The notes under the pieces are model-generated. The model was not told the DNA's origin, did not search any database, and worked only from the letters and a program-made list of their open reading frames with translations. From positions 620,001 through 684,000 of the forward strand of contig JACZZP010000018.1 in the NCBI GenBank assembly GCA_015183035.1: a DNA stretch of 64,000 bases, given 5' to 3'. The translations under genes were made by a program, and so were the position numbers. This stretch comes from Meloidogyne chitwoodi. Taxonomy: Eukaryota > Nematoda > Chromadorea > Rhabditida > Meloidogynidae. Shown here one piece after another: positions 24,396 through 36,526 of the stretch (positions within the stretch are counted from its first letter, which is position 1; each line of letters starts with the position of its first letter).

Positions 24396-25465
24396 ATGGG
24401 TGATCATCAGTACCATTGCCCCCCGATTGACAACAGCCCATCTTCTTCAATTTCTGACACTCCTCCTCTGCGCGAGTCGCCCCGTATGAACATGTTGCCA
24501 ATCTCTGGTACTCATTCGTTTCGTCAACTTATGGATCTGGTTATTCAGGAGATGAGTTCGCAAATTGACTCTGTATTTTTTTATTCTAATTAAAAATTAT
24601 CACAAATTTTTAATTAAAGGTATCGTCAGGATCGTCTCCAGGACTTGTTCTTTATCATCACTCAAACCCAAACCGCTCATTCATTGATTTGCGTGTTGAT
24701 GAAGCTATCAAGCAATGTGAAGATGAAGAAGCCGAACCTAACGAAGAACAACAACTGGCTATTCCTAAACGTGCCGAAAAGATTGGTGATGCTTTCAAAC
24801 TCACGGTAAATTTTTATCTTGTAGAGAGGTTAAACATAAGGGTCCTCTCCTGTTTTGTTGCGCGAATGAGTTTTTCTAATCGTTTAGTTTATTTTAAAAA
24901 TTTAAAAAAGCGTATTAATACCATCCAGAACTAAGTAAAAATATTGTTCATGGCATGGCGTCTAAGTCTTAAAAGAACCTTGTTGAGGCGCTTAATATTT
25001 TCATACTTAATATGTTATATATATAGGCAATTTGTGAAAAATGTGAATTTTTGTCTGTTGTGGGGTCTCAGATAGAGACTTGTCAACATATTCAGTCTAA
25101 AACAACTGAAAATCAACAGTTGCAAAAGGTTGTAGCAGCGAAAACCAGTAAAATTTCGCGTGCTTATATTCGGAACATGCGGAGGCGCCGCTTCAAACCT
25201 AGAAAAGCTTTTAGAGAGGGAAAAAAAATTTATCTCTCAGTTAAGTTTTTATTATATTTTTTAAAAAATTAAAATTTTTTAAAATCCCTTCAAAAATTTA
25301 GTCCCCATCACTTAAAAATAGGGTAGGGTTGGCATGAAGAATTGTCTTTTTAAGTAATCGATCAAGTCAAATGATAAATACTGTATTGATTTAAATATTT
25401 TTATTTTATAGTTCATTTGTGCTAATGGCAGGAACATTGGAGTTGAGGTAAATTATATTATATAA
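24396..25465 (+). CDS. Unrecognised protein with a BH3-like segment
   Basis: Exons 24396-24572, 24620-24805, 25027-25239 and 25412-25465 join in phase 0. The first exon is Ser/Pro-rich (NSPSSSISDTPPLRESPRMN) with a helix GTHSFRQLMDLVIQEMSSQI. The second has acidic CEDEEAEPNEEQQ followed by PKRAEKIGDAFKLT. The third ends in an Arg-rich stretch (NMRRRRFKPRKAF). The final exon reads FICANGRNIGVE and could either stop at 25465 or splice on from the good donor GAG|GTAAAT. The region RAEKIGDAF resembles a BH3 core (LxxxIGDxF with Ala at the Leu position), but there are no BH1/BH2 motifs. Function unknown; gene end uncertain. Confidence 0.55.
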
Positions 25466-26003
25466 ACAATTTTTCCTATTTGACTTGGGATTTCAAATGA
25501 AATTGCGAAAGAAAATATAGGTTTTATAGAAAATGTATTTTTGAATTTTCTTTTTTGTGTAAGCAGAATTAAATTTTTCGTAATTCCCTTTTCGTAAATA
25601 ACCTGAAAATTGTTATTTTATACAGTTTACATCATGTTTTCCTTAAAAAGATTTTTAAAATTTAGTGGTCGCTTGCGCCAGAAGTTGAGGAATGAGTGCA
25701 TGACTTCTTTGTTTAATTAAATCTGGTCTGATTCTCTTATAATGGTCTCTTAAAAATATTCAAAGATGTGGCTTATAAATTTTGACTTTTCCTCAAACTT
25801 AAAATTTTTTGTTGCATATTTTAAGCTTAAATTATTTTTTGAATAAATATTTTATTTGTTTTTTTTTGGAATTGCTTAATTTTATATTTTTTTTAAATAT
25901 TTTATGATTTATTCAGTCGTTTTATTCTTTAAAGTTTTTAAATGCTATTTTTAAAAACAACCAACTCCTTTAAGTATTTACGATTTTTTTCAAGAACAAG
26001 TCA

Positions 26004-26733
26004 ATGCTTTGTCAAAAGAAGTATGTTTTTTTATTTCGGAAATTTCTACAAAATTGTTTTTTAGTAAGAGAATCTGTTGATGGTGATTTAACTATTGTTG
26101 AATTGGAGGACTTGCCTGAAACACAAAAGCCAATTGATTTAGTGTCAACACGTCAACTTACCAGTCAAACAGTTAAAAATTTATTTTTAAATGAAATAAT
26201 TTTTTTAAATTTAGGATGCTCCAACATGTAATTGTTCTTTGTGCAAGATTCCAGAAAAAATTTCTTATCAGGATGTTCTAATTTTGGAGCAATTTATGCG
26301 GTTGGATGGAACTGTACTTCCAAGAGAATTGACAGGTTTTTAATTATTGTTGGGGATTTCTTATTTTTATATTATCTTGAGAGGAATTTTCTTCCAAATT
26401 ATTTAAAATGTCTGCTGATAAACTACTTTTAAGTTTTTAAAATATTTCTAAAAAATCTTTAAATTTATTTATTCAGGTCTTTGTGATAAACAACAACAAC
26501 GTCTTGAACGTTGTGTAATGCAGGCCCATTGGTCTGGTCTTTTTCCAGATCGTACAATTCCTGAATTTGACCGTTCTGGTTATAAACGTTTTAATAGACA
26601 TTGGGATGATGATATGGAAATGTTTAACCTTAAATTAAAAATACAACCTGGAAGTTGGTTTTATATAAAAAGATATAATCCTAGAGCAGCATTATACAAA
26701 AAAAGTAAAGATGAGGCTGTGGCTAGTGGATAA
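26004..26733 (+). CDS. mrps-18A: Mitochondrial ribosomal protein S18a (bS18m family)
   Basis: Component of the mitochondrial small ribosomal subunit. Exons 26004-26171, 26215-26335, 26477-26733. The basic N-terminus MLCQKKYVFLFRKFLQN could act as a mitochondrial presequence. The S18 core follows: CNCSLCKIPEKISYQDVLIL (CxxC-like pair), FMRLDGTVLPRELTGLCDKQ and RLERCVMQAHWSGLFPD, matching human MRPS18A ([20 protein letters not shown] ... CVKMAHRAGLLP). The stop is 148 bases upstream of the next start codon, with an acceptor-like AAAG just before that start. Confidence 0.88.
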
Positions 26734-26881
26734 TTATTATTGTTTTTGGATGAATTTTTGTTTTTTTCTTTTGATAAATAAATTTTTTTACTTTTTATTT
26801 TTTAAAAGTTTTTCATTAAAACTTTGTTATTTTTTTAATTTTTTCTTTTATTATTTTGAAAAATTTTTTAAAGTTTATTCG

Positions 26882-29561
26882 ATGTTGCTTGGGTATTTCT
26901 GTTTAACTATGTTTTATTTACTATTTTTTGATCAATTCAATTCTGCTCACAATCAGTCTCAACGGATTAATTCACAACAAATAGTCAGACAAAGATTAAC
27001 ATTAGATGCACTTCTTCCTTGTAATTACTCAAAAGCACAAAAATTGGAACAAATAGAATGGTGGTATAAAAGACTTGGAGGAATATATATTGGGGATTTT
27101 AACGCCACTTCAAGGTTTTTATTGATTAAATAATAATTTGGTTATTTTTTGGGTTTTTAATCAAAAAAACTTTAAATGTGATAAAATTTCACATTCTCAA
27201 AAATTAAAAAAATGTTTATTAACCAACTAAAAAATTAAAATTTTTATTAAATTTTAGACATGTAAGTAGCAATTGGACAAGGGATGGGGATTATCAGATT
27301 GCAGATAATGGAAGTTTAATAATTCATAATGTTCGTAGAGAACTTGTTGAACGGTTTATTTTTAAATAAATTACCTATATATATATTTTAATTTTTAGAT
27401 ATGAATGTTTAGCTAAATTTTTGAATGGAAAACAAAGTAGAAATGTAGTCTTTCTTCGTTTAGACTTTTCTTTTTGGTATGCGCCAGAGCCTTTCTCACT
27501 TTTTTATGGTTCATGTATTTTTGCTCTAATTTTTTGTGTTGCTTCTTTTCTTATAAACATTTTGTGGATTTTAATTAGATGGAGTGTTTTGAGATGGATT
27601 AAAAGAACAGGTTTTTTTGTTTTAATTAGGTTTTGATTTAATTATTCTTTGGGTATTTTTTATTTTTAAAACAAAAGTCCGCAAGTTTTTGTCCGCAAGT
27701 TTTTATAATTAGCTTGGAGACATTTACTTCCTATTTCTCCATTTTGCAAACCGAAAGGTTAACTCGATTGTCTGTCCTCTTCGAGAAAATTAATATTGCT
27801 TGTGGACTTTCGTGTTAAAAAGTATAAACTATCTGTCGATAGATTCATTGAATTAACTTCTGTTTGTTGTGTAGGTCATGATAGACTGAATCATATTTTA
27901 AAATATAACTAACAAAAACATTTAGCAATTTTTATGAAGTAATTCTGAAGATTTAATAATAAATTTTCTTTAAAAACCTCAAAATGCTCAGGGTATTTTT
28001 TATTTTTTGGGTAGATATTTAGGTTATTTGTAAAATGTCCAGTTTGTTGATATTGTTAGGAATTTAATTTTTTAGAACGATTGAGTCGTGTTCGATCAAT
28101 GGAAAGAAATACTCTAAAACAAAAGGAGTCAAATAATAAAGAACCTTCTGACCCTCCCAATATTCTAACATATTAAAGGGATCAGACGATATATTTATTT
28201 AGTGTTATTTTTTTTAATTTTATTTTTTGATCGTCTGATCCTAAAATTAATAATTCTCTATATTATACTTATTTATTTAATTTGTTCTACTTAATAAATT
28301 TGAATTGTTCATATTTTCTTTTTTTATCAAATTTTTAAAAATTAATTTAATTTTTATTATTTTCTTTTTATATTTTAGAATCTTTTTCATTCTTTTTTTT
28401 GGTTAATTTATTTTTTATAATATTATTTTTTTAAATTTATAAATTTTAGAACGTTTGAGCCGAGTTCGTGCAATGCTTGTTGCAATGGAAAAATACAGAC
28501 AAAAACATATGGAATCAATCCACGAAGGATATAAGTATATTTTTTTAATTTATTAATTGTAAAGTCTCATTGGCTATCAAATTATTATTTTTTTAGTCGA
28601 AGAATGTCAGCAGTTCGTGAAAATTATCACACTCAAAAGGAGACAATTCGAAACTCTTATCTAGAATCTGCTGATCGTTTTAGAGATTATAGACATGCTC
28701 AAATGGATAATGTTCAACAACATTTGGATGTTTATTACCAACAGGTTTTTTTTTATTTTTCTTTGAGAATAGTGGGGAAAACTTTAAAAAATAATTTTTA
28801 TTTTTAATTTATAAAATATGTATTCCTATTTTGAATTTTTTAAAATTAAAAAACAAGTTATTTTGAGTCTTGGAAAAATTAATTTAATTTTTTAGATATC
28901 TCGTCTTCGTGAATTTGGACATAAAAGAGTTGAAAATCTCTGGGAAAGTTATGAAAAGAGTGTAAATGTAGTCAGAACCTTTACTTTAGAACAACGTTTA
29001 AAAATATTAAATCAATATAAAATAAAACAAAGATATGTAAATAAACTTTTAGAAGCTATTGGAACAGAAACTAATGTTGATATTATTACTAGAAAGGTTT
29101 TTTATTTTTTTAATAAATAATTTTTAAAATTTAAAAATATTTTTTTCGATTTAATTTTTAAAATAATTTTCATTAAAAAAGAATTTTTTAATGAAATTTT
29201 TTAGGAAGCAGCAATTAGAGAAGTTTTAGGTGATGAAGAGCCTCCTTTACCGCCATTATTTTTTAATTCAAATCAACAATATTTATTTAAGGAAAATAAT
29301 AAAAATAATTTAAATTTTAATCGTTCAGCTTCGTATCATTCACTTCCAGAATTTCCATTAGATGAAGAAAAAGAAGAAGAAGAAAATAAAAATAATATTT
29401 TAATAAATATTAAAGAAGAAAATAAAGAAGAAGAAAAAGAAGAATTAATTAATTTAAAAAAAGAAGAAGAAAAATATAATTATTTATTGCAACAACAACC
29501 ATCAACTTCTACTGCTTATTTTTCTTCTTCTTTTTCTAATGAACAATATTATAAAAATTAA
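26882..29561 (+). CDS. Single-pass Ig-domain membrane protein with alternative cytoplasmic tails
   Basis: No family name recognised. Exons 26882-27114, 27258-27353, 27409-27610, then either 28076-28176 or 28450-28534, 28597-28744, 28896-29096, 29205-29561. The start gives a signal peptide (MLLGYFCLTMFYLLFF). The ectodomain holds one Ig-like fold: first Cys in LPCNYSK, IEWWYKRLGG, DGDYQIADNGSLIIHNV and second Cys in RYECLAKF, with N-glycosylation sites. One membrane helix follows (FALIFCVASFLINILWILI). Cytoplasmic tail 1 is short (ERLSRVRSMERNTLKQKE ... PNILTY). Tail 2 starts with the same ERLSRVR and continues as a long coiled-coil-like region (MEKYRQKHMESIHEGYNRRM) and a Glu/Asn-rich end. 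The two tails use paralogous alternative exons in the same phase. Confidence 0.75.
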
Positions 29562-32500
29562 AAAAGAAAAAAAGTTGAATTAATACAACGGGTGTTTTAA
29601 TTAATTTAATTAAAAAAATAAAAAACACTTCCAAAAGAATTTAAAAAATAAAAATATTTAAAATATTAATTTTTACCTTTTATTTTTTTATTATTAGTAA
29701 ATTGAAAAGAGAAAAAAAAACTAGATTAGATTTATTGTTAGGTAAATATATATTTTTTAAATAATTTAATTTATTTATTTTTTTATTTAAAATTTTCTTT
29801 TAGCACAAAAAAATAATAATATTTTACATTTAAACTTTTCTCTCTTAATTTATGTTTTAATATTTTTATATAAATATTTGTGTGGTCTTCTTTTAAATTT
29901 AATATTATTTTAAGGTTATATTTTTATTAAATCAGTTTTAAATAAAAAAATTTTTTTTTAAATTACCTTTTATTGAGAGAATTTAATTTTTCTTTTTTTT
30001 TTAAAATGCAATTTTATTTTGTTACAAGTCCTAAACATTTATTTATTTTTTTTTAAATTTTAAATTTATAAAAACAATTTTTATTTTTTTTAAATAATAA
30101 ATAGCGTGTCTTTTTTATAATTACTCTAATTTAATAAAAATAATATTTTTTAAAAATTATTTGCGTGATTTTTTAAAATTTAAAGTTAAAAAAAAATAAT
30201 TTTCTAAGAATTTATTTATTCTTTTAATTTTAATTAATTTAAATTTTATTTTTAAAATACTCATTTTTTGTTAGGAGAATATATATATATTTTTAAATGT
30301 CTTTTAATTGTGTGTGTCAATTTAAAAAAAAATTATTATTGACTTTTACAATTTTTTAACCATTAAAAAAGTTTTATTATTTTAGTAGGATGTGCGCCAA
30401 AAATTAAAAAAAAACACCAAACTTTTATTGATTTTTGATATATTATATATAACCTTTTTATTAGTTTAATTGTTTGCTATAAAAGCAACAATTTAATTGT
30501 AAAGACAGGTTTTGTTGGTATTTTTTTTTTGGTTTTTTCTTTAAATAAAACTGACCGACCCTTTTGTAATTGTTTTTTAAATTATTTTAAAATAATTTTT
30601 ATTTTTTTATCTGATATTATATATAGGGCTGCCCAAAATATGCACAAAAAAAGGTCCAAAATATGCACCGAAATATGCAAAAATTGCTCAAATATGCATA
30701 ATATGCACGAAAGTGCCAAAATATGCTATAAGAACCGGTCCTAAACAACTCGTACCAATGTAAAAACACCATTTTTGAGCTTCTCTTATCGTGGCATATC
30801 CGCATGCAAAACATGCATTTGCATGTTTTGGGCAGCCTAATTATATATTAAAAAATAATAATTACTTCTTTAGTGTTCGTACCCATTCTCCCGCTGTCAT
30901 TTTTAATAAATAAAAAAAATTGTTCCTCCCCAATAATTAATAATATCTCCTCTACGTGTCTCTTCGTTCGTCTCGACAACAATTTCTCGTCCCCCCGTTC
31001 TCCGTTCAAGTTCTTCCCGCTTTACAAAGATGATTATAACCTTCATAATAAATAAAAATAAATAAAAATATATTTTTTAAATTAAATAATTAATTGTGTA
31101 ACGCACACCTTTAAATTAATATTTTACTCTTCATCTAGCATTTAAAAAAAATTAAAATTATTTTGACTTCTTTACCTTTTTTATTTAGTTAGTAAATGTC
31201 GTGAGAGATTTATTAAAGTTCGTAGAAATAAAATAAAAAACAATTTATTTTTTTTTAAAGACGTAAATTAAAAAAAGCGTGAAAGGGCAAGAAAAAGTAA
31301 AAAAAGGGTTTAAAATACTAAAGGGTAATTTAAATAAATAAATAATAAAAAAAAAGTAATAATATGTAGCACAATTAAAATATAGTAAATTTATTTATTT
31401 TACTTTAAAAAAATATTTTTAAATTTATTTATTTAAATTATAAAATAATATTTATTATTAAAGGTATTTATTGACAATAAATAAATATTTATAATTTTAA
31501 TTTATTAAATTTTAATTAATTAATTTAAATATTCAAAACACACTTTCTCTTCTCATTTTTTAAATAATAAAAATTAATATAATAATTTTTTTTCATTATT
31601 ATTATTTTTTTTATTTTCCTTAAATAAAGCTACTTAAAAATTAATATTTTTATTTTTAGTTAAAAATTTTTTTTAAATAAAATTTTTTATATTACGTCAA
31701 TTAAAAGAATTATATTCTATTTAAAGTAAGGTCATTTTTGTGTAAATTTAAATTTTATAAGAATTCTTTTTTTTTATATTTTTATAAGGCTTTAAAGCTC
31801 TCATAGTTCGTCATTTTATTAAATATTTTTTTTTAATTTTTTTTAAATATTATTATTTTATTTTAACCTCTACAGGAAGCTTTATTATTATTTTATTTTT
31901 TTAATTAATTTTTTCTTTTAATTATTTTAATTTTTGTCAATAATGGTGAAACAATTTTATTTACATTTTTTGAATTTTTAATGATTTTTATTTTTTATAA
32001 TTATTTATTTTTGTAACGGAAAAAAGCGTCTATTTTTTTTCTTAATTTTATTTGCATATTTAATTTATTTTAATTTAAATAATTTAAAAAAAGACCAATA
32101 ATTAGAAAACAGATGAAAAGGAATTTAAAAATTTTTTTTGAAATTTTTGACATTAAAAAATATTAGTTTTATTAATTTTAATTATTTAAAATAAATTAAT
32201 AAAAGAAACCAAACAAATATATTTTTTATATTTATTAAAATTTTTATTAAATTTTTTTCCTTTATATTTATTTAAAATTAATAAAAGAATTTCTATTAAC
32301 TTGATATCTTGAAATTTTGCAACATTAAAAAATAGTACTCTTTTATTTTTAAATTAAATAATTTTAAATATTTTAATTTTTTTTTAATTTAATATTAAAC
32401 TAAAAAAAATATTTAAATTTTTTTATTAAAAAATTATTTTACTATTTTTTTAATGTTTTATTCCCACGACTTAAAAAATAGCAATTTTATTAACGTAATA

Positions 32501-32700
32501 ATTAATAAAACTTTTTTTTTTAATAAAATTGCCATAAATACTAATAATTTATTTAATTAAAAAAAATTATTTTTTACCTTTTTTTAAAAAAAAATTAATT
32601 CAAATAAATATTTTATATTTTTAATTAAGTTCAAAAAATTAATTATTTAAGTAATTTAAATTTTATTGATTTTTATAGTCAATTTAAAAAATAAATAAAT
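29562..32700. other. 3.1-kb A+T-rich gene desert
   Basis: No convincing coding exon on either strand. It holds long A or T runs and one hAT-type MITE (30624-30839). A slightly GC-richer stretch at about 30880-31030 (TCTCGTCCCCCCGTTCTCCG) has an open frame (30873-31055) but no recognisable protein. It lies between the Ig gene and the GPCR and may serve as the GPCR's upstream region. Confidence 0.5.
30624..30839. mobile_element. hAT-type MITE with perfect 8-base target duplication
   Basis: Starts TAGGGCTGCCCAAAATATGC and ends TGCATGTTTTGGGCAGCCTA (inverted ends with one mismatch over 19). Both flanks are ATTATATA (30616-30623 and 30840-30847), a perfect 8-base target duplication. The interior is rich in AATATGCA repeats and has no transposase. 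Frames reported through it are chance. Confidence 0.88.
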
Positions 32701-35700
32701 ATGGAGGAACAAGCTAAAATTATAATGGCTTCAGAATTTTTACAGAGAAATTTTAGTAGTATTGAGTTACTTATGCCTCTTAAGGTTTATTATATTACTT
32801 ATAATAATTAATATATTAAATAAACTTTCCGGAAGGAAAAATATAAAAAACGAATATAATAAACTTTTCCGGAAATATAATATAAAGACAGTGAAATAAA
32901 TTAACTTGACAGAGAAATAAACTTTAAAGAAAACTTTCCGGAAAAGTTCAATAATTAATTTTCAGAGTTATTTTTAAATAATTAAACTTTTTTCCTAATT
33001 TTAACAGGGTTATCGTCAATTTGTGGCTATAACTTATTTAGCTTGTAATTTAATCGGATTTATTGCTAATTCATGGGTATTTTTTGTTGTTGCCCCATTG
33101 CTTTGGTTAGACCGTGTAAGAGTTCCAAAGTCAATACTTTTTCATATTCTTGCACTTTGTGTTTCTGATTTAGCAACAATGTTTGGTAATAAATTTTAAA
33201 ATAAAAAATTAAATTAATTTAATTATTTTATTATAGGAATGGTACTTTTAAATTTGGAAATACTTCATGGTACATGGCGTTTTGGTCTAATTGGTTGTAG
33301 AGCTTATTTACTCTTTGATTCATTAAATAAATTTTCTGCTCCAGCAATTGTTTTATTAATTTCCCGTACTTGTTATTCAATTATATGTTTGGAAAAAGGA
33401 CGTTTACGTCAAACAACAAATAATAATAGTGGGATTAAAACAGCTTTTATTCAAGTTATGGTAGCTTTGGTAATTGTTTTATGTATTCTTTGGCCTCTTC
33501 TTGTTTATTCACAAGTAAATAATTAAATTTTAATTAAATAAATTTAATTAAATATTTAAATAAATTAAAAATTTTTTTTTTTAAAAGGTCACTGAAATTG
33601 TTGTACGCATTGATAGGCATAAACGACAAGAATTGTTAGTTAATTTTATTAAATATAAATAAAATATTTATAAATTTCTTATTATTTAGATTTGTTCGTA
33701 AATGTGCTTTTCTCCCACCACCGAGTGTAGAATTGCTTTTTAATATTGTTGTTAGTATAACTAGGTTAGTTAAAGATAATATTATATTTTCCGCAAAGTA
33801 TATTAAATAAACCTGAAAGAAGTTATATATTAAACTTTACGGAAAAAGAAATATATTAAACTCCGAAAAAAGAAATATATTAAACTTTCTGGAAAGATTA
33901 TTAAAAATAAAAATGACAGAAAAAACTTATTGTTAGAAAACTTTCCGGAAATATATATTAATTCTTTAAAAATATATTTATTTTATAATTTTAGTTATTG
34001 TATTCCTTTTGCCGGTTTTATTTTTTGGTATGCATCCGTGCCTTTTTTCCTTTGGAGGAGGAAGGAGTTATTAAGCCAAAATCCATCTTCTTCCTTATCC
34101 ACACACAGGTAATTAAATTGAGAAATTTTTTTTCCAATTTTTTGTTTTTCAGTCACCCACCAATTTCTCCAAAAACTGGAATTAATGGAAGTGGTGGTAG
34201 TCCAAATATTCCTGCCCCTTCAGTTGCTGTTATTCGTAGAGTTGTTGCTACTGTTGTTGTATTGGCATTAATTTATTTGGTTTGTTGGACACCTTACTGG
34301 ATGGGAATGTATGCACAAAGGCTTTTTCATTTAAGAATGACTAAACAAAGTATTTTTTAAGAATTATATATATTTGTAAAAATAAAAGTTCAAAATATTT
34401 TTTTATCTTATACCCTCTCAAAATTTTTAGACACAGATATTTTAATTTTTATTCTTTTTTTTTCAATTTTAGCTGTAATTGCTATGTATTACGTTCATTT
34501 AATGCCTTATGTCAGCTGTGCTGCATACCCAGCAATTTTCACACTATTTAATCGTCCAATACGTTCAGCACATTATCAATGGAGGCGGTCAATGCAGAGG
34601 AGAATACACGGAAGTCAATTAGTTATGACAGTGAGAGATGTTTTAGTAACTAGGTAAACTTTCCGGAAAATATAAAATAAACTTTTTGAAAATAATTAAA
34701 TTTTAAAAAATTAGAAGAATTTTAGTTAGCATAGATTAACATAATTTAGTAGAATTGAATGAAAAGAATATAGAAATAATATATAAACTTTCCGGAAAAT
34801 ATAAAATAAACTTTCCGGAAATACTTCTAAAATAAATATATAAATAAACTTTCAGGAAATACTTAAAATTAGTGCCCGGCGCCGGACCGGATCCGGCCGG
34901 ATTTTTCCGGAGTCCGGGTCCCAAATCCGGGTTTTTTCGCAAGTTCCGGATTTTTTCCGGACCTGGATTAATCCCGAAAAATCCGGCCGGATCCGGTCCG
35001 GCTCTGTTCACAAAATCCGGGTCCGGATCCGAATCCGGCAATTTTTTGTACCTAATTCCGGATTTTCACATTTTCTTTTTAAATAATTTATTTTTGGCAT
35101 TATGTTAGAAAATTGCAAGAGAGGACAGTAGAGAATTAAAAAATGCAGTTTTGTGGCGTAAGGAAGCAGTTCAACTGAGTCCGGCACAACTGAGTCCCGG
35201 CTCAACTGAGTACCCGTTTTAAAGTTTAACTCAAGTTTTTTCCTATATACGAATTATAAAAATATACAAATGATAGCTCATTTGAAAGAGCTCTTCGAGC
35301 TGAGTCTAATGAGATAAAAATAAATGAATTTGGTTGACTGTGAACTGAGCGTACTCAGTTGAGCCGGGACTCAGTCGTGCGGACTCAGTTGAGGTGTACC
35401 CTGGCGTAAATAAATATTTAGCAATTATCTAGTAAATTGACTTTTTCTCTTATTACATAAATTATTGCATTTATATTATATTTTAATTGCGATTAACAAT
35501 GAGCAGGAGCATAAAAAATCTTTAAAATTTTACCTGCGGCGCTAAAACTACTAGAAATTTATGAAAATTTATCCGTCCCGAAACTCGACACTTGAGCTCA
35601 ACCCGCGGCGATCTGACCCACTAGACCTGTGGAAAAAGAATCATAAAATAATCCACAATTTGCCAAACTTTTGACAACTCCTACAAATGTTGAAAGTGAG

Positions 35701-36249
35701 GAAATTTTCAATGTAGCAAGAGATGTATTCGATTATAGGAGGTCCAGTCTTACACCGGAAAATTCAGAATATTTGATTTTTTTGAACAAAGCAATCCCAC
35801 AATTGAATTACTCTTATTAATAAAATTTTATTGTTGATTATTTTGAAAAATGAAGTTTTTTACCAATATTTTTACATTTTTTGAAAAATTAATAAAAAAC
35901 CAAAATCCGGTCCGGAATCCGGACAAATTCACCCGGATCCGGATTTTCAAAATCTCCGGATTAATTCCGGACCGGATTATTATGGCCGGATCCGGCCGGA
36001 TCCGATCCGGCTCTATTCACAAAATCCGGTCCGGAATCCGAATCCGGAAAAATCGATTTTTCCGGGCACTACTTAAAATATAAATTTTATTTTTATAGAA
36101 CTGGTAGTCAAAGATCAATGTACAGAGAAACAACAGGAATGTCTGTTGGAATTCTTAGACAAAGACCAAGCAGCTGCGAAATGGAAAGAAATCATCAAAG
36201 TTGTTTATTACTTAATAGAAAAGAATCACCTTTGGCTGTCAGTTTTTAA
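32701..36249 (+). CDS. Class A (rhodopsin-family) G-protein-coupled receptor
   Basis: Exons 32701-32784, 33008-33185, 33237-33514, 33588-33634, 33690-33774, 33995-34108, 34153-34349, 34473-34653, 36099-36249, all phase-consistent. TM1 ([20 protein letters not shown]), TM2 ([19 protein letters not shown]) with the conserved LAxxD-like motif, TM3 ending [17 protein letters not shown]4 ([19 protein letters not shown]), TM5 ([20 protein letters not shown]), TM6 with the hallmark CWTPYW ([16 protein letters not shown]) and TM7 ([19 protein letters not shown]). The DRY motif after TM3 is missing and NPxxY is changed to YPAIF. The ligand is unknown; a neuropeptide-type receptor is plausible. Intron 8 (34654-36098) holds a 1.2-kb hAT element. 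Introns carry many AAACTTTCCGGAAA motifs in sense orientation. Confidence 0.82.
34870..36071 (+). mobile_element. hAT transposon remnant in the GPCR intron
   Basis: 1,202 bases with perfect 10-base inverted ends (TAGTGCCCGG / CCGGGCACTA) and a perfect 8-base target duplication CTTAAAAT (34862-34869 and 36072-36079). Both ends are dense in TCCGGATCCGG-type motifs. At about 35670-35819 the plus strand encodes [20 protein letters not shown] followed by [19 protein letters not shown], the C-terminal hATC dimerisation domain of hAT transposases, ending in a stop. The rest of the transposase is absent, so it is an internally deleted, non-autonomous copy. A second MITE is nested in it (35162-35401). 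Confidence 0.92.
35162..35401. mobile_element. MITE nested in the hAT element
   Basis: 240 bases with inverted arms of about 50 bases: CAACTGAGTCCGGCACAACT and CCCGGCTCAACTGAGTAC are mirrored by the right end (GTACTCAGTTGAGCCGGGAC ... CGGACTCAGTTGAGG). It is flanked by identical 8-mers TGGCGTAA (35154-35161 and 35402-35409), so it inserted with hAT-type target duplication into the older hAT element. No coding capacity. Confidence 0.88.
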
Positions 36250-36526
36250 ATTTATTAATTTTCATTTTTTCATTTAATTTAATTTTTTGGATACTTGTAT
36301 CATTTATTATTTAAATAAATATATTTTTAATGAAAAAATCAGAATATTTTTCATTAAAATAAACAAACATAATTGATAGAATTGATAATGGTAGAAAAGT
36401 TTAAATATAATATATAAATCCGGAAAATATAAAAATAAACTGTAATCAGGGTGATAAAAGCATTGAAAATCTCTCATTCCCTATAAACAAACTTTCTGCA
36501 ATCAACAACATCAACAAAAACTCCAA

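Noticed and set aside
30873..31055. Slightly GC-richer frame in the 29.6-32.7 kb desert
   Set aside because: 60 residues, no family, no splice partners and no signal peptide; chance is more likely.
34736..35205. Open frames rich in Pro/Gly at the start of the hAT element
   Set aside because: Produced by repeated TCCGGATCC motifs; no protein family, and they cross the terminal repeats.
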